This document shows, one piece after another, positions 18,502 to 27,169 of a stretch of DNA of 64,000 nucleotides (the stretch's first letter is position 1; the number at the start of each line of letters is the position of its first letter). The translations under genes were made by a program, and so were the position numbers. Source of the stretch: Baekduia soli (lineage in GTDB: Bacteria; Actinomycetota; Thermoleophilia; Solirubrobacterales; Solirubrobacteraceae); NCBI RefSeq assembly GCF_007970665.1, contig NZ_CP042430.1, forward strand, positions 186,001 through 250,000, in the 5' to 3' direction. The notes under the pieces are model-generated. The model was not told where the DNA came from. It was given only the letters and a program-made list of their open reading frames with translations, and made no database searches.

Positions 18502-19116
18502 ATGCGCCTCCGCCTCCGGATCGCCACCACGCTCGCGCTCCTCGTCGCGCTCGTCGTCCCCGCCCTCGCGCAGGCCAGCGGCTCGGCCGTCATCCGCGAC
18601 TGCACCGACGACGGCCAGCTCTCCAGGAGCTACTCGCAGAGCGACTACGCCCAGGCGCTCGCGCACCTGCCCGCCGACATCGACGAGTACTCCGACTGCC
18701 GTGACGTGATCCGCCGCGCCCAGCTCGGCGGCGCCGGCGGTGGCTCCTCGAGCAACGGCGGCGGCGGGAGCGGCACCGGCGGCGGCACGACGTCGTCGGG
18801 CGGCGGCGGGACGTCCTCGGGCGCGCCGGCCGCGACCGGCGACGGCACCGGCAGCGCCGCCGCGGCGGCCGACCCCCTCGCCGGGGCCACCGCCGACGAG
18901 CGCTCGGCCTACCAGCGCGCCGTCGCGGCCGGATCCGCGCCGGTCAAGCTCGACGGGCGCCCCATCACCCCGGGCACGCTCGGCGGCGCGACCCACACCG
19001 GGCTGTCGGACCTGCCCACCCCGCTGATCGTCATCCTCGCCCTCCTGGCCCTGGGCGGGCTGGGGGCGGCCGGTCTCGGCACCCGACGCCTTGTCCTCGG
19101 TCGCCGCACCGCCTGA
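18502..19116 (+). CDS. Secreted/anchored Gly-Ser-rich protein
   Basis: 204 residues. Signal peptide MRLRLRIATTLALLVALVVP ending near ALAQA; a short conserved-looking head with two cysteines (RDCTDDG and YSDCRD); a Gly/Ser/Thr-rich linker of about 50 residues; then a C-terminal hydrophobic helix LIVILALLALGGLGAAGLG with a basic tail, giving an LPXTG-like topology without a sortase motif. ATG at 18502 is preferred over GTG 18442 because the signal peptide begins there; GGAGG lies 13 nt upstream. Placed between transferases and the polymerase, so it may be a surface component of the export machinery. No family recognised. Confidence 0.7.
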   Translation: MRLRLRIATTLALLVALVVPALAQASGSAVIRDCTDDGQLSRSYSQSDYAQALAHLPADIDEYSDCRDVIRRAQLGGAGGGSSSNGGGGSGTGGGTTSSGGGGTSSGAPAATGDGTGSAAAAADPLAGATADERSAYQRAVAAGSAPVKLDGRPITPGTLGGATHTGLSDLPTPLIVILALLALGGLGAAGLGTRRLVLGRRTA

Positions 19117-21301
19117 GACCCGTGTGCTCGGCCCGGCGCGCGCGCTGCGCGCGCCGCGGCCCGAGCTGCTGTTCGGCGCGGCGCTGGCCGTCGCCCTGGC
19201 CGCGGTCGGCCTGCGGGCCGGCGGCGGCCTGGCCGTCGGCCCGACCGCCAAGGTCGAGATCGGCCTCGACGTCCTCGGTGGCCTGCTCGGCGCCATCGCG
19301 GCGCTGGCCGCCCTGCGGCGCCGCTGGTGGGGCGCCGCGAGCGTCGTCCTCTTCGCGGTCCTGGCGATCGTCACCGCCCTGTCGATCACCTGGGCGCTGC
19401 AGCCCTCCGACGCCTGGCTGGAGGCCAACCGCACGGTCGCCTGGATGGCGGTGTTCGCCTCCGGCGTCGTCCTGGCCCGCCTCGGCGGCGCCTGGTGGGG
19501 CGCGGCGATCGGCGCGATCTGCACGGCGACCGCGGTGATCTGCGCGTGGGCCATCCTCACGAAGGTCTTCCCCGGCGCGCTGGCCTCCGACGAGATCTAC
19601 GCGCGGCTGCGCGAGCCCTACGGCTACTGGAACGCCGTCGGCCTGACCGCCGCGCTCGGCGTCCCGCCGGCGCTGTGGCTCGGCGCACGGCGCTCGGGCC
19701 ACGCCGCCGTCAACGCGCTGGCCTACCCCGCGATGGGGCTGCTCCTGCTCACGGTGCTGCTGGCCTACTCGCGCGGCGCGCTGCTGGCGGTCCTGATCGG
19801 CTGCGCGTTCTGGTTCACGATCGTGCCGCTGCGCCTGCGCGGCGCCACGGTGCTGGCCGTGGGCGCGGCCGGCGCGCTGATCGTCTCGGCGTGGGTGTTC
19901 AGCCAGGACACGCTGACCAAGGACAACGTCCCGCTCGGCGAGCGCGCGACGTCGGGCCACGAGCTCGGCATCGCCGTGGTGGCGATGTTCGTGGTCCTGA
20001 CGCTGCTCGGCCTGGCCATCGGCTTCACGGCGGCCCGGCGCGCGCCGTCGGCCGGGGCGCGGCGGCGGGCGGGCGCGGCCATCGTCGTGGCGCTCGCGCT
20101 CGTGCCGGTCGCGCTGGTCCTCGCGCTCGCCCTCTCGTCGAAGGGCCTGGGCGGCTCGATCTCCAGCGGCTGGAAGTCGCTCACCGACCCCAACGACCAG
20201 ACGAAGGTGGCCAACCGCCCCGATCGCCTGACCTCGGTCGGCAGCGTGCGCGCCCGCTACTGGGACGAGTCGCTGAAGATCTTCAAGGCCCACAAGCTCA
20301 AGGGCGTCGGGGCCGGTGGCTACGCGACCGCCCGCCTGCGCTACCGGACCAACGGGCAGCTGGCCGTTCGCCACTCCCACGGCTACGTCGTGCAGACCGC
20401 CGCCGACCTGGGGATCGTCGGCCTGGCCGCGAGCCTCGCGCTGCTGATCGCCTGGGCGGCGGCCACGGGCCGCACGCTGGGCTGGCGCCTGCCGCTGCCC
20501 GTCGGCGCCCGCCGGGCGCTCACGCGGCCGCCGCCGGCGCCCACCCACGGCGCCGGGCCCGAGTACGTCGGCATGGCGACGCTGGCCACCGTCGTGCTCG
20601 TCTTCGGCGTGCACTCCTTCGTGGACTGGACCTGGTTCGTCCCCGGCACGGCCGTCATCGCGCTGCTGGCCGCGGGTTGGGTCGCGGGCCGCGGGCCGCT
20701 CGGCGAGCGCCCCGTGGCGGTGCGCGCGCTGGGCCCGGCGCTGCGCGCGGGCGTGCGCTCGCCGGTCCGCGTGGGGACCGCGGCGCTCGTGCTCGCGCTC
20801 GGCGTGCTGGCGGCCTGGACGGCCTGGGAGCCCCAGCGCTCCGTGGAGGCCGGCAACGCCGCCCTGCTGGCCGCCGGGCCCGACGCCAAGGCCTACACCA
20901 AGGCCCGCGCGCTGGCCGATACCGCGCGGTCGCGCAACCCGCTGTCGCCCGACCCGCTGTTCGAGCTGGCCGTCATCGAGAACGTCGCGGGCCACAAGGC
21001 CGCGGCCCGCCAGGCGCTGGTCGACGCGGTGCGCCTGCAGCCGTCCAACGCCGCCACGTGGGAGCAGCTGTCGCGCTTCGCGCTCGACCAGCAGGACGAC
21101 CCCACGCAGGCCCTGCGGCTCCTCGGCCCCGCGCTCTACCTCGACCCGCTGTCGCCGACCGGGGTGCGCGACTACCTCGACGCGCTGCGCCGGGCCACGA
21201 CCAAGGCCCAGGAGAAGGCCAGGCGCAGGGCGGCCGCCAAGGCGAAGCGGCAGGCCGCGGTGCGGCGCAAGGCCGACCGCGCCAGGCGCCGGACGGGCTA
21301 G
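19091..21301 (+). CDS. O-antigen ligase/polymerase-like membrane protein with TPR-like tail
   Basis: 736 residues. About 12 hydrophobic segments; the Wzy_C/O-antigen ligase region is around VGSVRARYWDESLKIFKAHK, GVGAGGYATAR and RHSHGYVVQTAADLGIVGLA. After the last membrane segments, a soluble helical tail of about 130 residues (KARALADTARSRNPLSPDPL, AVRLQPSNAATWEQLSRFAL) looks like TPR repeats, ending in a strongly basic Ala/Lys/Arg stretch. It likely polymerises or ligates the glycan outside the membrane. The start is uncertain: TTG at 19091 overlaps the previous gene by 26 bp, while in-frame GTG 19124 avoids the overlap. Confidence 0.85.
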   Translation: MSSVAAPPETRVLGPARALRAPRPELLFGAALAVALAAVGLRAGGGLAVGPTAKVEIGLDVLGGLLGAIAALAALRRRWWGAASVVLFAVLAIVTALSITWALQPSDAWLEANRTVAWMAVFASGVVLARLGGAWWGAAIGAICTATAVICAWAILTKVFPGALASDEIYARLREPYGYWNAVGLTAALGVPPALWLGARRSGHAAVNALAYPAMGLLLLTVLLAYSRGALLAVLIGCAFWFTIVPLRLRGATVLAVGAAGALIVSAWVFSQDTLTKDNVPLGERATSGHELGIAVVAMFVVLTLLGLAIGFTAARRAPSAGARRRAGAAIVVALALVPVALVLALALSSKGLGGSISSGWKSLTDPNDQTKVANRPDRLTSVGSVRARYWDESLKIFKAHKLKGVGAGGYATARLRYRTNGQLAVRHSHGYVVQTAADLGIVGLAASLALLIAWAAATGRTLGWRLPLPVGARRALTRPPPAPTHGAGPEYVGMATLATVVLVFGVHSFVDWTWFVPGTAVIALLAAGWVAGRGPLGERPVAVRALGPALRAGVRSPVRVGTAALVLALGVLAAWTAWEPQRSVEAGNAALLAAGPDAKAYTKARALADTARSRNPLSPDPLFELAVIENVAGHKAAARQALVDAVRLQPSNAATWEQLSRFALDQQDDPTQALRLLGPALYLDPLSPTGVRDYLDALRRATTKAQEKARRRAAAKAKRQAAVRRKADRARRRTG

Positions 21302-21342
21302 CCGCGTCGGGCACGAGGCGCCGGACGGGCTAGCCTCGTCGG
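21284..21342 (+). repeat. 32-bp tandem duplication across a stop codon
   Basis: AGGCGCCGGACGGGCTAGCC followed by CGTCGG-type sequence occurs at 21284 and again at 21316 (period 32; one mismatch over the first 27 bp). The first copy holds the polymerase stop codon. The second holds TAGCCT, the likely -10 of the next gene, so the duplication separates stop from promoter. Confidence 0.8.
21331..21336 (+). promoter_or_regulatory. -10-like element in the duplicated copy
   Basis: TAGCCT, 8 nt before ATG 21345. The matching hexamer in the first copy is TAGCCG, so the promoter exists only in copy two. Confidence 0.4.
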
Positions 21343-21344
21343 CG

Positions 21345-22415
21345 ATGAGGCTGCTCGCCGTCTGCCAGGTCGACCGTCCAGGCGGCCCGGAGATCGGGTT
21401 GCTGCGCCTGCTGCGGCGCCTGGAGGCACGCGGCTGGGAGATCGCGCTGACGTCGCCGGGCGAGGAGCCGACCCCGCTGTCGGAGCAGGGCTGGCCCTGG
21501 GAGGCCCTGGAGGTCGGGGGGCTGGCGCACGGCGCCGGCGCCCGCGCGGTGGCGTCCTGGCCGCGGGCGCGCCGCCTCTCGCGCGACGCCGACATCACCT
21601 ACCTCAACGGCACGGTCGCGGGCCGGCTGCTGCCGTCGCTGCGCGGCCACGCCACCGTCCTGCACGTCCACGACATCGTCTCCCGCGTGCCGCGCCACTG
21701 GAACGGCGCCGACCTCGTGCTCGCCGACTCGCGGGCGGTGGGCGGGCGGCTGGACCCGCTCGACGTGCACGTCATCGGCTGCCCGGTGGAGCTCGACCCG
21801 CCGCAGGCGCCCGCGCCCTGGCCGGCGGTCGGCGACGGCGTGCCCGTCGTCGGGTTCGTCGGGCGCCTCGTGCCCCGCAAGGGGCCGCTGGAGCTCGTGC
21901 GCGCCGCGCCGGCGATCCGCGCGGCCCGACCCGACGTGCGCATCGTCATCGTCGGCGACGACCCCTACGAGGACGAGGACCCCGAGTACGCGGCGGCGGT
22001 GCGCGCCGCGCCCGGCGTCGACCACGTCGGCCGGGTCCAGGAGGCCGCGACGATCCTCAGCCGGCTCGACGTGCTCGTCCTGCCGTCGCTGGAGGAGCCG
22101 TTCGGGACCGTCGTGGCCGAGGCGATGGCGGCGGGGACGCCGGTCGTCGCCACCCGCGTCGACGGCCTGCCCGAGCTCGTGGCCGACGGCGTGACGGGCG
22201 CGCTCGTCGAGCCCGGCGACACGGCCGCGCTGGCCGTCGCGGTCCTGCGCGTGCTCGACGACCGCGAGGCGATGGGCGCTGCGGCGCGGGAGGCGGCCGG
22301 CCGCTTCGGCGCCGACGCCTACGCCGACCGCGTCGAGGACCTGCTGCTGGAGCTCCTGCCGGGCCGGCGCGCGATCGAGCGCCGCCGCGGCCTGCACGAC
22401 GGCACCGCGACCTGA
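21345..22415 (+). CDS. GT4-family glycosyltransferase
   Basis: 356 residues. N-domain LLAVCQVDRPGGPEIGLLRL; TVLHVHDIVSRVPRHW; C-domain VVGFVGRLVPRKGPLELVRA, IVIVGDDPYEDEDPEY, and the signature EEPFGTVVAEAMAAGTPVV. The protein ends in a basic tail. Its TGA and the stop of the convergent TetR gene form a palindrome (TGAGGC-G-GCCTCA). Last glycosyltransferase of the rightward run. Confidence 0.9.
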   Translation: MRLLAVCQVDRPGGPEIGLLRLLRRLEARGWEIALTSPGEEPTPLSEQGWPWEALEVGGLAHGAGARAVASWPRARRLSRDADITYLNGTVAGRLLPSLRGHATVLHVHDIVSRVPRHWNGADLVLADSRAVGGRLDPLDVHVIGCPVELDPPQAPAPWPAVGDGVPVVGFVGRLVPRKGPLELVRAAPAIRAARPDVRIVIVGDDPYEDEDPEYAAAVRAAPGVDHVGRVQEAATILSRLDVLVLPSLEEPFGTVVAEAMAAGTPVVATRVDGLPELVADGVTGALVEPGDTAALAVAVLRVLDDREAMGAAAREAAGRFGADAYADRVEDLLLELLPGRRAIERRRGLHDGTAT

Positions 22416-22422
22416 GGCGGCC

Positions 22423-23013
22423 TCAGAGCGCCGCGGCGACCGAGCCGGCGGCCAGCGCGCCGGCGACGGCCAGCGGCTCCGTGCTGCGCAGCGAGCGCGA
22501 CAGCACGAACGCGCCCTCCAGGGCGCAGAGCATCGCGACGGCCTGCTCGCGGGCGCGGCCGTCGTCCATGCCCGCCGCGGCGAAGCGCTCGGCGAGCATC
22601 GTGAGCCAGCTCTCGAAGACGTCGGCGGTCGCCCGGCGCAGCGGCTCGCTCGTGCTGGCGACCTCCAGCGCGACGGTGGCGATCGGGCAGGCGTCGGCGT
22701 AGTCGGACTCCACGAGGTGCGCCGCGGCGCCGGCGAAGAAGTCGCGCACGCCCGTGACGACGTCGGGGGCCGGATCGAAGACCGCGGGGCCCAGGAGCGC
22801 GTAGAGGGCGCCGGCGTGGCGGATGACCTCCTCGCCGAGCTGCTCCTTGCCGCCGGGGAAGTGGTGGTACAGGGAGCCGAACGGCGCCTGCGCGGCGGCC
22901 ACGATCTCCTTGACGCCGGTGCCGGCGTAGCCCTTGCGGCGCAGGAGCTCGGCGCCCGCGGTGACGATGCGCTCGCGCGTGGGCGCCGGCGCGGTGACGT
23001 CGGGATCCCCCAT
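22423..23013 (-). CDS. TetR-family transcriptional regulator (LmrA/YxaF type)
   Basis: 196 residues. HTH at about 12-57: RERIVTAGAELLRRKGYAGT, then VKEIVAAAQAPFGSLYHHFPGGKEQL; the FPGGKE ending of the recognition region is characteristic of the LmrA/YxaF branch. The remaining helical domain (TetR_C_33-like, with ACPIATVALE) binds an unknown ligand. Transcribed divergently from the DyP gene but separated by 193 bp. TATCCT sits 7 nt before the ATG, and TAGA-GCGA-TCTA (23038-23049) just upstream is a possible autoregulatory operator. Confidence 0.88.
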   Translation of the reverse strand: MGDPDVTAPAPTRERIVTAGAELLRRKGYAGTGVKEIVAAAQAPFGSLYHHFPGGKEQLGEEVIRHAGALYALLGPAVFDPAPDVVTGVRDFFAGAAAHLVESDYADACPIATVALEVASTSEPLRRATADVFESWLTMLAERFAAAGMDDGRAREQAVAMLCALEGAFVLSRSLRSTEPLAVAGALAAGSVAAAL

Positions 23014-23020
23014 GCCCGAC

Positions 23021-23026
23021 AGGATA
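23021..23026 (-). promoter_or_regulatory. -10-like element, TetR gene
   Basis: TATCCT on the minus strand, 7 nt before ATG 23013; fits a leaderless transcript. Confidence 0.5.
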
Positions 23027-23162
23027 GTCGCGTGCGCTAGAGCGATCTACCTAATCCTCGAAGGCCCGGAGCGTCGCCGGCGACCTCCGGGTCCTCGTGC
23101 TCGTGTCGATCTCCTTCATGGTCACCACGCCGTGGCCCGCCGCGCGCGGGGCGCGGCTACAG

Positions 23163-23181
23163 TTAGGGTCGCCTAACCCGA
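23163..23181 (+). promoter_or_regulatory. IdeR/DtxR-like iron box
   Basis: TTAGGGTCGCCTAACCCGA matches the DtxR/IdeR consensus (TWAGGTTAGSCTAACCTWA) at 15 of 19 positions. Its core is a perfect inverted repeat GTTAGG-GTCG-CCTAAC (23162-23177). TAGGGT within it could be the -10, which would let iron-loaded repressor block the DyP promoter. The nearest start downstream is the peroxidase GTG at 23207. Confidence 0.75.
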
Positions 23182-23206
23182 TGCGACCGCACTCCCCCGC
23201 CCTCCC

Positions 23207-24415
23207 GTGACCCTCACCCGCCGCGCCCTGCTGCGCACCGGCGGCGCCGCCGGCCTGGCCGCGGCCACGGCGGGCGCCGGCTTCGTCCTCGGACGCGAGA
23301 CCGACGCCGGCGGCGGGCCCGACCACGTCGTCGCCTTCCACGGCCCGCACCAGGCCGGGATCGCCACCGCGGCCCAGGACCGCCTGCACTTCGCGGCGCT
23401 CGACGTCGAGCCGGGCGTCACGCGGGCCGACCTGCGCGACCTCATGGCGCGGTGGACCGCGGCCTCCGAGCGCCTCACGCGCGGCCTGGACGTCGGCGCG
23501 GGGGCGAGCTCCGCGGCGCTGGCGCCGCCCGACGACACCGGCGAGGCCGTCGGCCTCTCGGCCGCGAACCTGACCGTCACCTTCGGCGTGGGTCCGAGCC
23601 TGTTCGACGACCGCTTCGGGCTGGCCGGCCGCCGCCCCGCCGCGCTGGGCCCGCTGCCCGCCCTGCCCGGGGACGCCCTGGACCGCTCCCGCAGCGACGG
23701 CGACCTGTGCGTGCAGGCCTGCGCCGACGACCCCCAGGTCGCCTTCCACGCGGTGCGCAACCTCGCGCGCCTGGGCCGCGGCGTCGTGACCGTGCGGTGG
23801 TCGCAGCTGGGGTTCGGGCGCACCTCGTCCACGAGCACCGCACAGGCCACGCCGCGCAACCTCATGGGCTTCAAGGACGGCACGGCCAACGTCAAGGCCG
23901 AGGACGCCCGCGCCATGGACGAGGCGGTGTGGGTCGGCGGCCGCCCGGACGAGCCCGCGTGGCTGCGTGGCGGCAGCTACCTCGTGGCGCGCCGGATCCG
24001 CATGCTCATCGAGGTCTGGGACCGCGCCTCGCTCGGCGACCAGGAGCAGACGATCGGGCGCCACAAGCGCTCGGGCGCCCCGCTGGGAGCCTCGGACGAG
24101 TTCGCGACCCTGCGGCCGGCGTCGCTGCCGCCCGACAGCCACGTGCGGCTCGCGCACCCCGACACCAACCGCGGCGCCCGTCTCCTGCGCCGCGGCTACT
24201 CGTTCACCGACGGCCTCGAGGCCCTCGGCCAGCTCGACGCCGGGCTGTTCTTCCTGGCCTACATGCGCGACCCGTCGGCGTTCATCACGCTGCAGAACCG
24301 CCTCGGCACGAGCGACAAGCTCAACGAGTACATCAAGCACGTCGGCTCCGGCCTGTGGGCCGTGCTGCCCGGTGTCCGCCCGGGCGCCGTGCTCGGCTCC
24401 GCCCTGCTGGCCTAG
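23207..24415 (+). CDS. efeB: DyP-type heme peroxidase, Tat-exported (EfeB-like)
   Basis: 402 residues. N-terminal TRRALLRTGGAAGLAAATAG is a Tat-type signal. The DyP signature is GFKDG at 221-225 (Asp224), within NLMGFKDGTAN; IGRHKRSGAPLG provides the likely proximal heme His, and the HPDTNRGARLLRRGYSF stretch the distal Arg region. EfeB/DyP enzymes act outside the membrane, oxidising substrates or assisting iron handling (deferrochelatase activity is reported for EfeB). The IdeR-like box upstream supports iron regulation. EfeU and EfeO are not in the window. GTG start. Confidence 0.92.
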   Translation: MTLTRRALLRTGGAAGLAAATAGAGFVLGRETDAGGGPDHVVAFHGPHQAGIATAAQDRLHFAALDVEPGVTRADLRDLMARWTAASERLTRGLDVGAGASSAALAPPDDTGEAVGLSAANLTVTFGVGPSLFDDRFGLAGRRPAALGPLPALPGDALDRSRSDGDLCVQACADDPQVAFHAVRNLARLGRGVVTVRWSQLGFGRTSSTSTAQATPRNLMGFKDGTANVKAEDARAMDEAVWVGGRPDEPAWLRGGSYLVARRIRMLIEVWDRASLGDQEQTIGRHKRSGAPLGASDEFATLRPASLPPDSHVRLAHPDTNRGARLLRRGYSFTDGLEALGQLDAGLFFLAYMRDPSAFITLQNRLGTSDKLNEYIKHVGSGLWAVLPGVRPGAVLGSALLA

Positions 24416-24418
24416 CCC

Positions 24419-24424
24419 TACGAT
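24419..24424 (+). promoter_or_regulatory. -10-like element, secreted protein gene
   Basis: TACGAT, 6 nt before GTG 24431. Confidence 0.4.
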
Positions 24425-24430
24425 GGCGGG

Positions 24431-25231
24431 GTGCGCCCCCGCGCCGCGCCGCTCGCCCTCCTCCTGGCCCTGGCGATCGCCCTGGCCGGGGCCTCCACGG
24501 CGGGCGCGGCCGTCGTCGTCCTGCAGGACCTGACCCACCCCGCCTCCGTGCTCGAGCTGCCGGTGGCCGGCGCCTGCGACCACGCCATCACCGACGAGGA
24601 GAGCGCGGGCGTCGTGCCGCTGCCGTGCCCGTGGCCCGCCCCCGGCGGCGACTGGGGCCCGCCGCTGACCGTCCGACCGGGCGACACGCTGCAGCTCTCC
24701 CTCGGCGCGCCGCCGGCCGTCGCGCCCCAGGCGTCGTTGGTGGCGTTCGGCGCGGTGCGCCGGCTCGTCCTCGGCCCCGGCGAGCTCACCCCCACGAGTC
24801 CCGACGGGCTGACCTGGACCGTGACGCTGCCCGTGACGCTCGATCCGCTGGGCGGCGGCCTGGGCTTCGCGCTCGTCGTCGACGGCAGCGCGCTCATGGC
24901 CACGCTCGTCCCCCCGCGCCAGCCCGTCGCCCGGCCGCCGCTGCCGCCGCCCCTGGCGTTCGCCGGCGCCGCGCTGAACCGCGCCCGCCGGACGATCGAC
25001 GTGCGGCTGCGGTCCATCGCCGACGTCGCGGTCAGCGTCGTGCTGACCCGGGCCGGGACGCGCATCGGGCACGGCAGCGCCGCGGTGCACCCCGGCCGCA
25101 GCCTCGTGCACGTCCCCATCGGCCCCCGGACCTGGCACCGGCTGTCGCCCGGCCTGCACGTCGACGTGCGGCTGTTCTACGGCTCGCCGGACCCCGCCAC
25201 GACCCTCGGCGCGCTCCTGCACAGGGCATGA
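24431..25231 (+). CDS. Secreted hypothetical protein
   Basis: 266 residues. Signal peptide APLALLLALAIALAGASTAG-A; the mature part has a Cys pair (GACDHAI and LPCPWP) and beta-rich sequence, then a C-terminal module beginning PPLAFAGAALNRARRTIDVR and ending VDVRLFYGSPDP. That C-terminal module is shared with the broken gene immediately downstream, so the two are tandem paralogues. Starts 15 bp after the DyP gene, so it may belong to the iron operon although it has its own promoter-like hexamer. No family recognised. Confidence 0.7.
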   Translation: MRPRAAPLALLLALAIALAGASTAGAAVVVLQDLTHPASVLELPVAGACDHAITDEESAGVVPLPCPWPAPGGDWGPPLTVRPGDTLQLSLGAPPAVAPQASLVAFGAVRRLVLGPGELTPTSPDGLTWTVTLPVTLDPLGGGLGFALVVDGSALMATLVPPRQPVARPPLPPPLAFAGAALNRARRTIDVRLRSIADVAVSVVLTRAGTRIGHGSAAVHPGRSLVHVPIGPRTWHRLSPGLHVDVRLFYGSPDPATTLGALLHRA

Positions 25232-25644
25232 GGGTGATGCCCGTGCGTCCCCGGACGGCCGTCCTGCCGGTCCTCCGCCGCCGCCCTCGCCGAGCCGGCG
25301 GCCGCGGACGACCTGGCCCGCCGCGCCGCGCCGCCGGGTCCCCCGCCGCTGGCCTTCCGCAGCACCACGCTGGACCGCACGGTCGACTCCGTGGCGGTCC
25401 GGGTGCAGGCCATGACCGAGGTCCAGGCACGCGTCGTCCTGCGCCGCCGCGGGCACGAGCTCGGGCACGCCATCGCCGTCATCCACACGGGTCAGACGAC
25501 CGTCGAGGTCCCCGTCCCCCACCGCACCCTGCGCCACCTGCACGTGGGCCAGCACGTCGAGGTCGACATCTTCTACGGCCGGCCCGACCCGGTCCACGTG
25601 GCCGGGGCCGAGCTGCTGCGCGGCCCGCCGCGCTCGCGCTCTGA
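25228..25644 (+). pseudogene. Frameshifted paralogue of the secreted protein at 24431
   Basis: An ATG at 25228 overlaps the previous stop (ATGA) and begins a signal peptide (MRVMPVRPRTAVLPVL). The hydrophobic/AxA part that should follow (AAALAEPAAADD) is in the next frame, as if one extra C stands at 25275-25276. From there the second frame encodes PPLAFRSTTLDRT...VEVDIFYGRPDP, clearly homologous to the end of the 24431 protein. That frame has no stop nearby; the stop at 25642 is back in the first frame, so a second one-base lesion is needed near 25630. Either a decayed gene or sequence errors. Confidence 0.65.
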
Positions 25645-25651
25645 CGTCTGC

Positions 25652-27169
25652 TCAGAACGCGCCGCGGCGCGTGAACACGGCGGGCACGGTCTTGACGAGG
25701 ATCGTCAGGTCCAGGAAGACCGACCAGCGCTCGAGGTAGAGGAAGTCCAGTCGCACGAGGTCGTCGAAGTCCAGGTCCGAGCGCCCGGAGACCTGCCACA
25801 GCCCCGTGATGCCCGGCAGGACCAGGTAGCGCTTCTTGTGCCAGTCCTCGAGGCGGTCGAAGTCGCGCTGGGGCAGAGGACGCGGCCCGACGAGCGACAT
25901 GTCGCCGCGCAGGACGTTCATGAGCTGGGGCAGCTCGTCGACCGAGAAGCGCCGCAGCAGCCGGCCGACGCGCGTGATGCGCGGGTCGCGGCGCATCTTG
26001 AACAGCGCCCCGGTGGCCTCGTTGCTGGCCTCGAGGTCGGCCTGGCGCTCGTCGGCGTCCTGGTACATCGTGCGGAACTTCAGGCACGCGAACGGCACGC
26101 CGCCGATCCCGGGCCGCCACGAGCGGTAGAGCACGGGGCCGCGCGACGTGAGGCGCACGGCCAGCGCGCTGGCGGCCAGCAGCGGGCTGAACACCAGCAA
26201 CAGCACCGACGAGACCGCCACGTCGAACGTCCGCTTGAGCGCGAAGTCGATGCCGTCGAAGACCGGCGGCTTGAGCTCGAACAGCGGCACCGACTGGCCG
26301 GGCACGAACTCGGCGCGGTGGATGAGGATCTCCATCGTCGACGGCGCGATGCGCACCACGACGCCGCGCTGGTGGCAGGTGTCGACGAGCTCGACCGCGG
26401 TCTGCTGCGGGAACGCGGGGTCGGCGATGATGACCTCGTCGACCTTGTTGGCCTCGACGATGGCGCCGATGTCCTCCAGCCCACCGAGCGAGCGCAGCCC
26501 GTTGTCGGGCCGGAAGGTCTGCGAGACGAACCCCACGACCTGCACGGGGCTGTGGCCGCCGGAGGCCTGCAGCGCGTGGGCGACGGCCTCGATCTGCTCG
26601 CCCGTGCCGACGAGCACCGCGCGGCGCTGGTAGCCCGCGGCGCGCAGGATCGCCCCCGTGGCGTACTCGTAGACGAAGCGCGCGGTCGACACGTAGGCCA
26701 CGGCGAAGAACAGCGTGCCGTAGAAGATGTAGTAGCTCGAGAACGACTCGCCGTTGACGACGGCGAAGAGCAGCGCGACCACCGTCGTCTGGAACAGCGA
26801 CGCGACGATCCGCGTGAGCCCCGGGCGCACGGCGCGCTCGGCGTACAGGCCCGACCGCGCGAACAGCAGCGAGGCGACCAGGAACGCGAACGGCGTGTAG
26901 TCCTTGGCCTGCTGCCAGGAGACCTCGGCGTCGAAGCCGCCGCGCACGAGCGCCTTGAGCGCCAGCGCGGTGAAGATGGCGCCGACGATCGACGCGAGGT
27001 CGAGCGCCAACAGCGAGAGGACACGCGCGGCCCGCCGGAGGGTGGCCCAGCGCAACAGGAAGCTCAGCATCGGCGGGCGCTTGGCGCGCACGTCGCGCTC
27101 GGGCAGCGACTCGACGGGCAGTCGCGTCGCCCGCAGCTCCGCCTGGTCGGCCGTGGTCGCCTTCGGCAT
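25652..27169 (-). CDS. Polyprenyl-phosphate sugar-1-phosphate transferase (WbaP/CpsE-like)
   Basis: 505 residues. An N-terminal membrane region of about four segments, a CoA-binding-like Rossmann domain (RRAVLVGTGEQIEAVAHAL, about 185-300), one further membrane segment (SSVLLLVFSPLLA), then the bacterial sugar transferase domain: FACLKFRTM, RRFSVDELPQLMNVLRGDMS, LVGPRPLPQ, PGITGLWQVSGRSD. It starts glycan assembly by loading a sugar phosphate onto undecaprenyl phosphate. ATG 27169 is chosen over ATG 27217 because AGGAGAGGGAG stands immediately before it, one of the few clear ribosome sites here. Minus strand, alone or in a pair with the UXS-like gene. Confidence 0.92.
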   Translation of the reverse strand: MPKATTADQAELRATRLPVESLPERDVRAKRPPMLSFLLRWATLRRAARVLSLLALDLASIVGAIFTALALKALVRGGFDAEVSWQQAKDYTPFAFLVASLLFARSGLYAERAVRPGLTRIVASLFQTTVVALLFAVVNGESFSSYYIFYGTLFFAVAYVSTARFVYEYATGAILRAAGYQRRAVLVGTGEQIEAVAHALQASGGHSPVQVVGFVSQTFRPDNGLRSLGGLEDIGAIVEANKVDEVIIADPAFPQQTAVELVDTCHQRGVVVRIAPSTMEILIHRAEFVPGQSVPLFELKPPVFDGIDFALKRTFDVAVSSVLLLVFSPLLAASALAVRLTSRGPVLYRSWRPGIGGVPFACLKFRTMYQDADERQADLEASNEATGALFKMRRDPRITRVGRLLRRFSVDELPQLMNVLRGDMSLVGPRPLPQRDFDRLEDWHKKRYLVLPGITGLWQVSGRSDLDFDDLVRLDFLYLERWSVFLDLTILVKTVPAVFTRRGAF

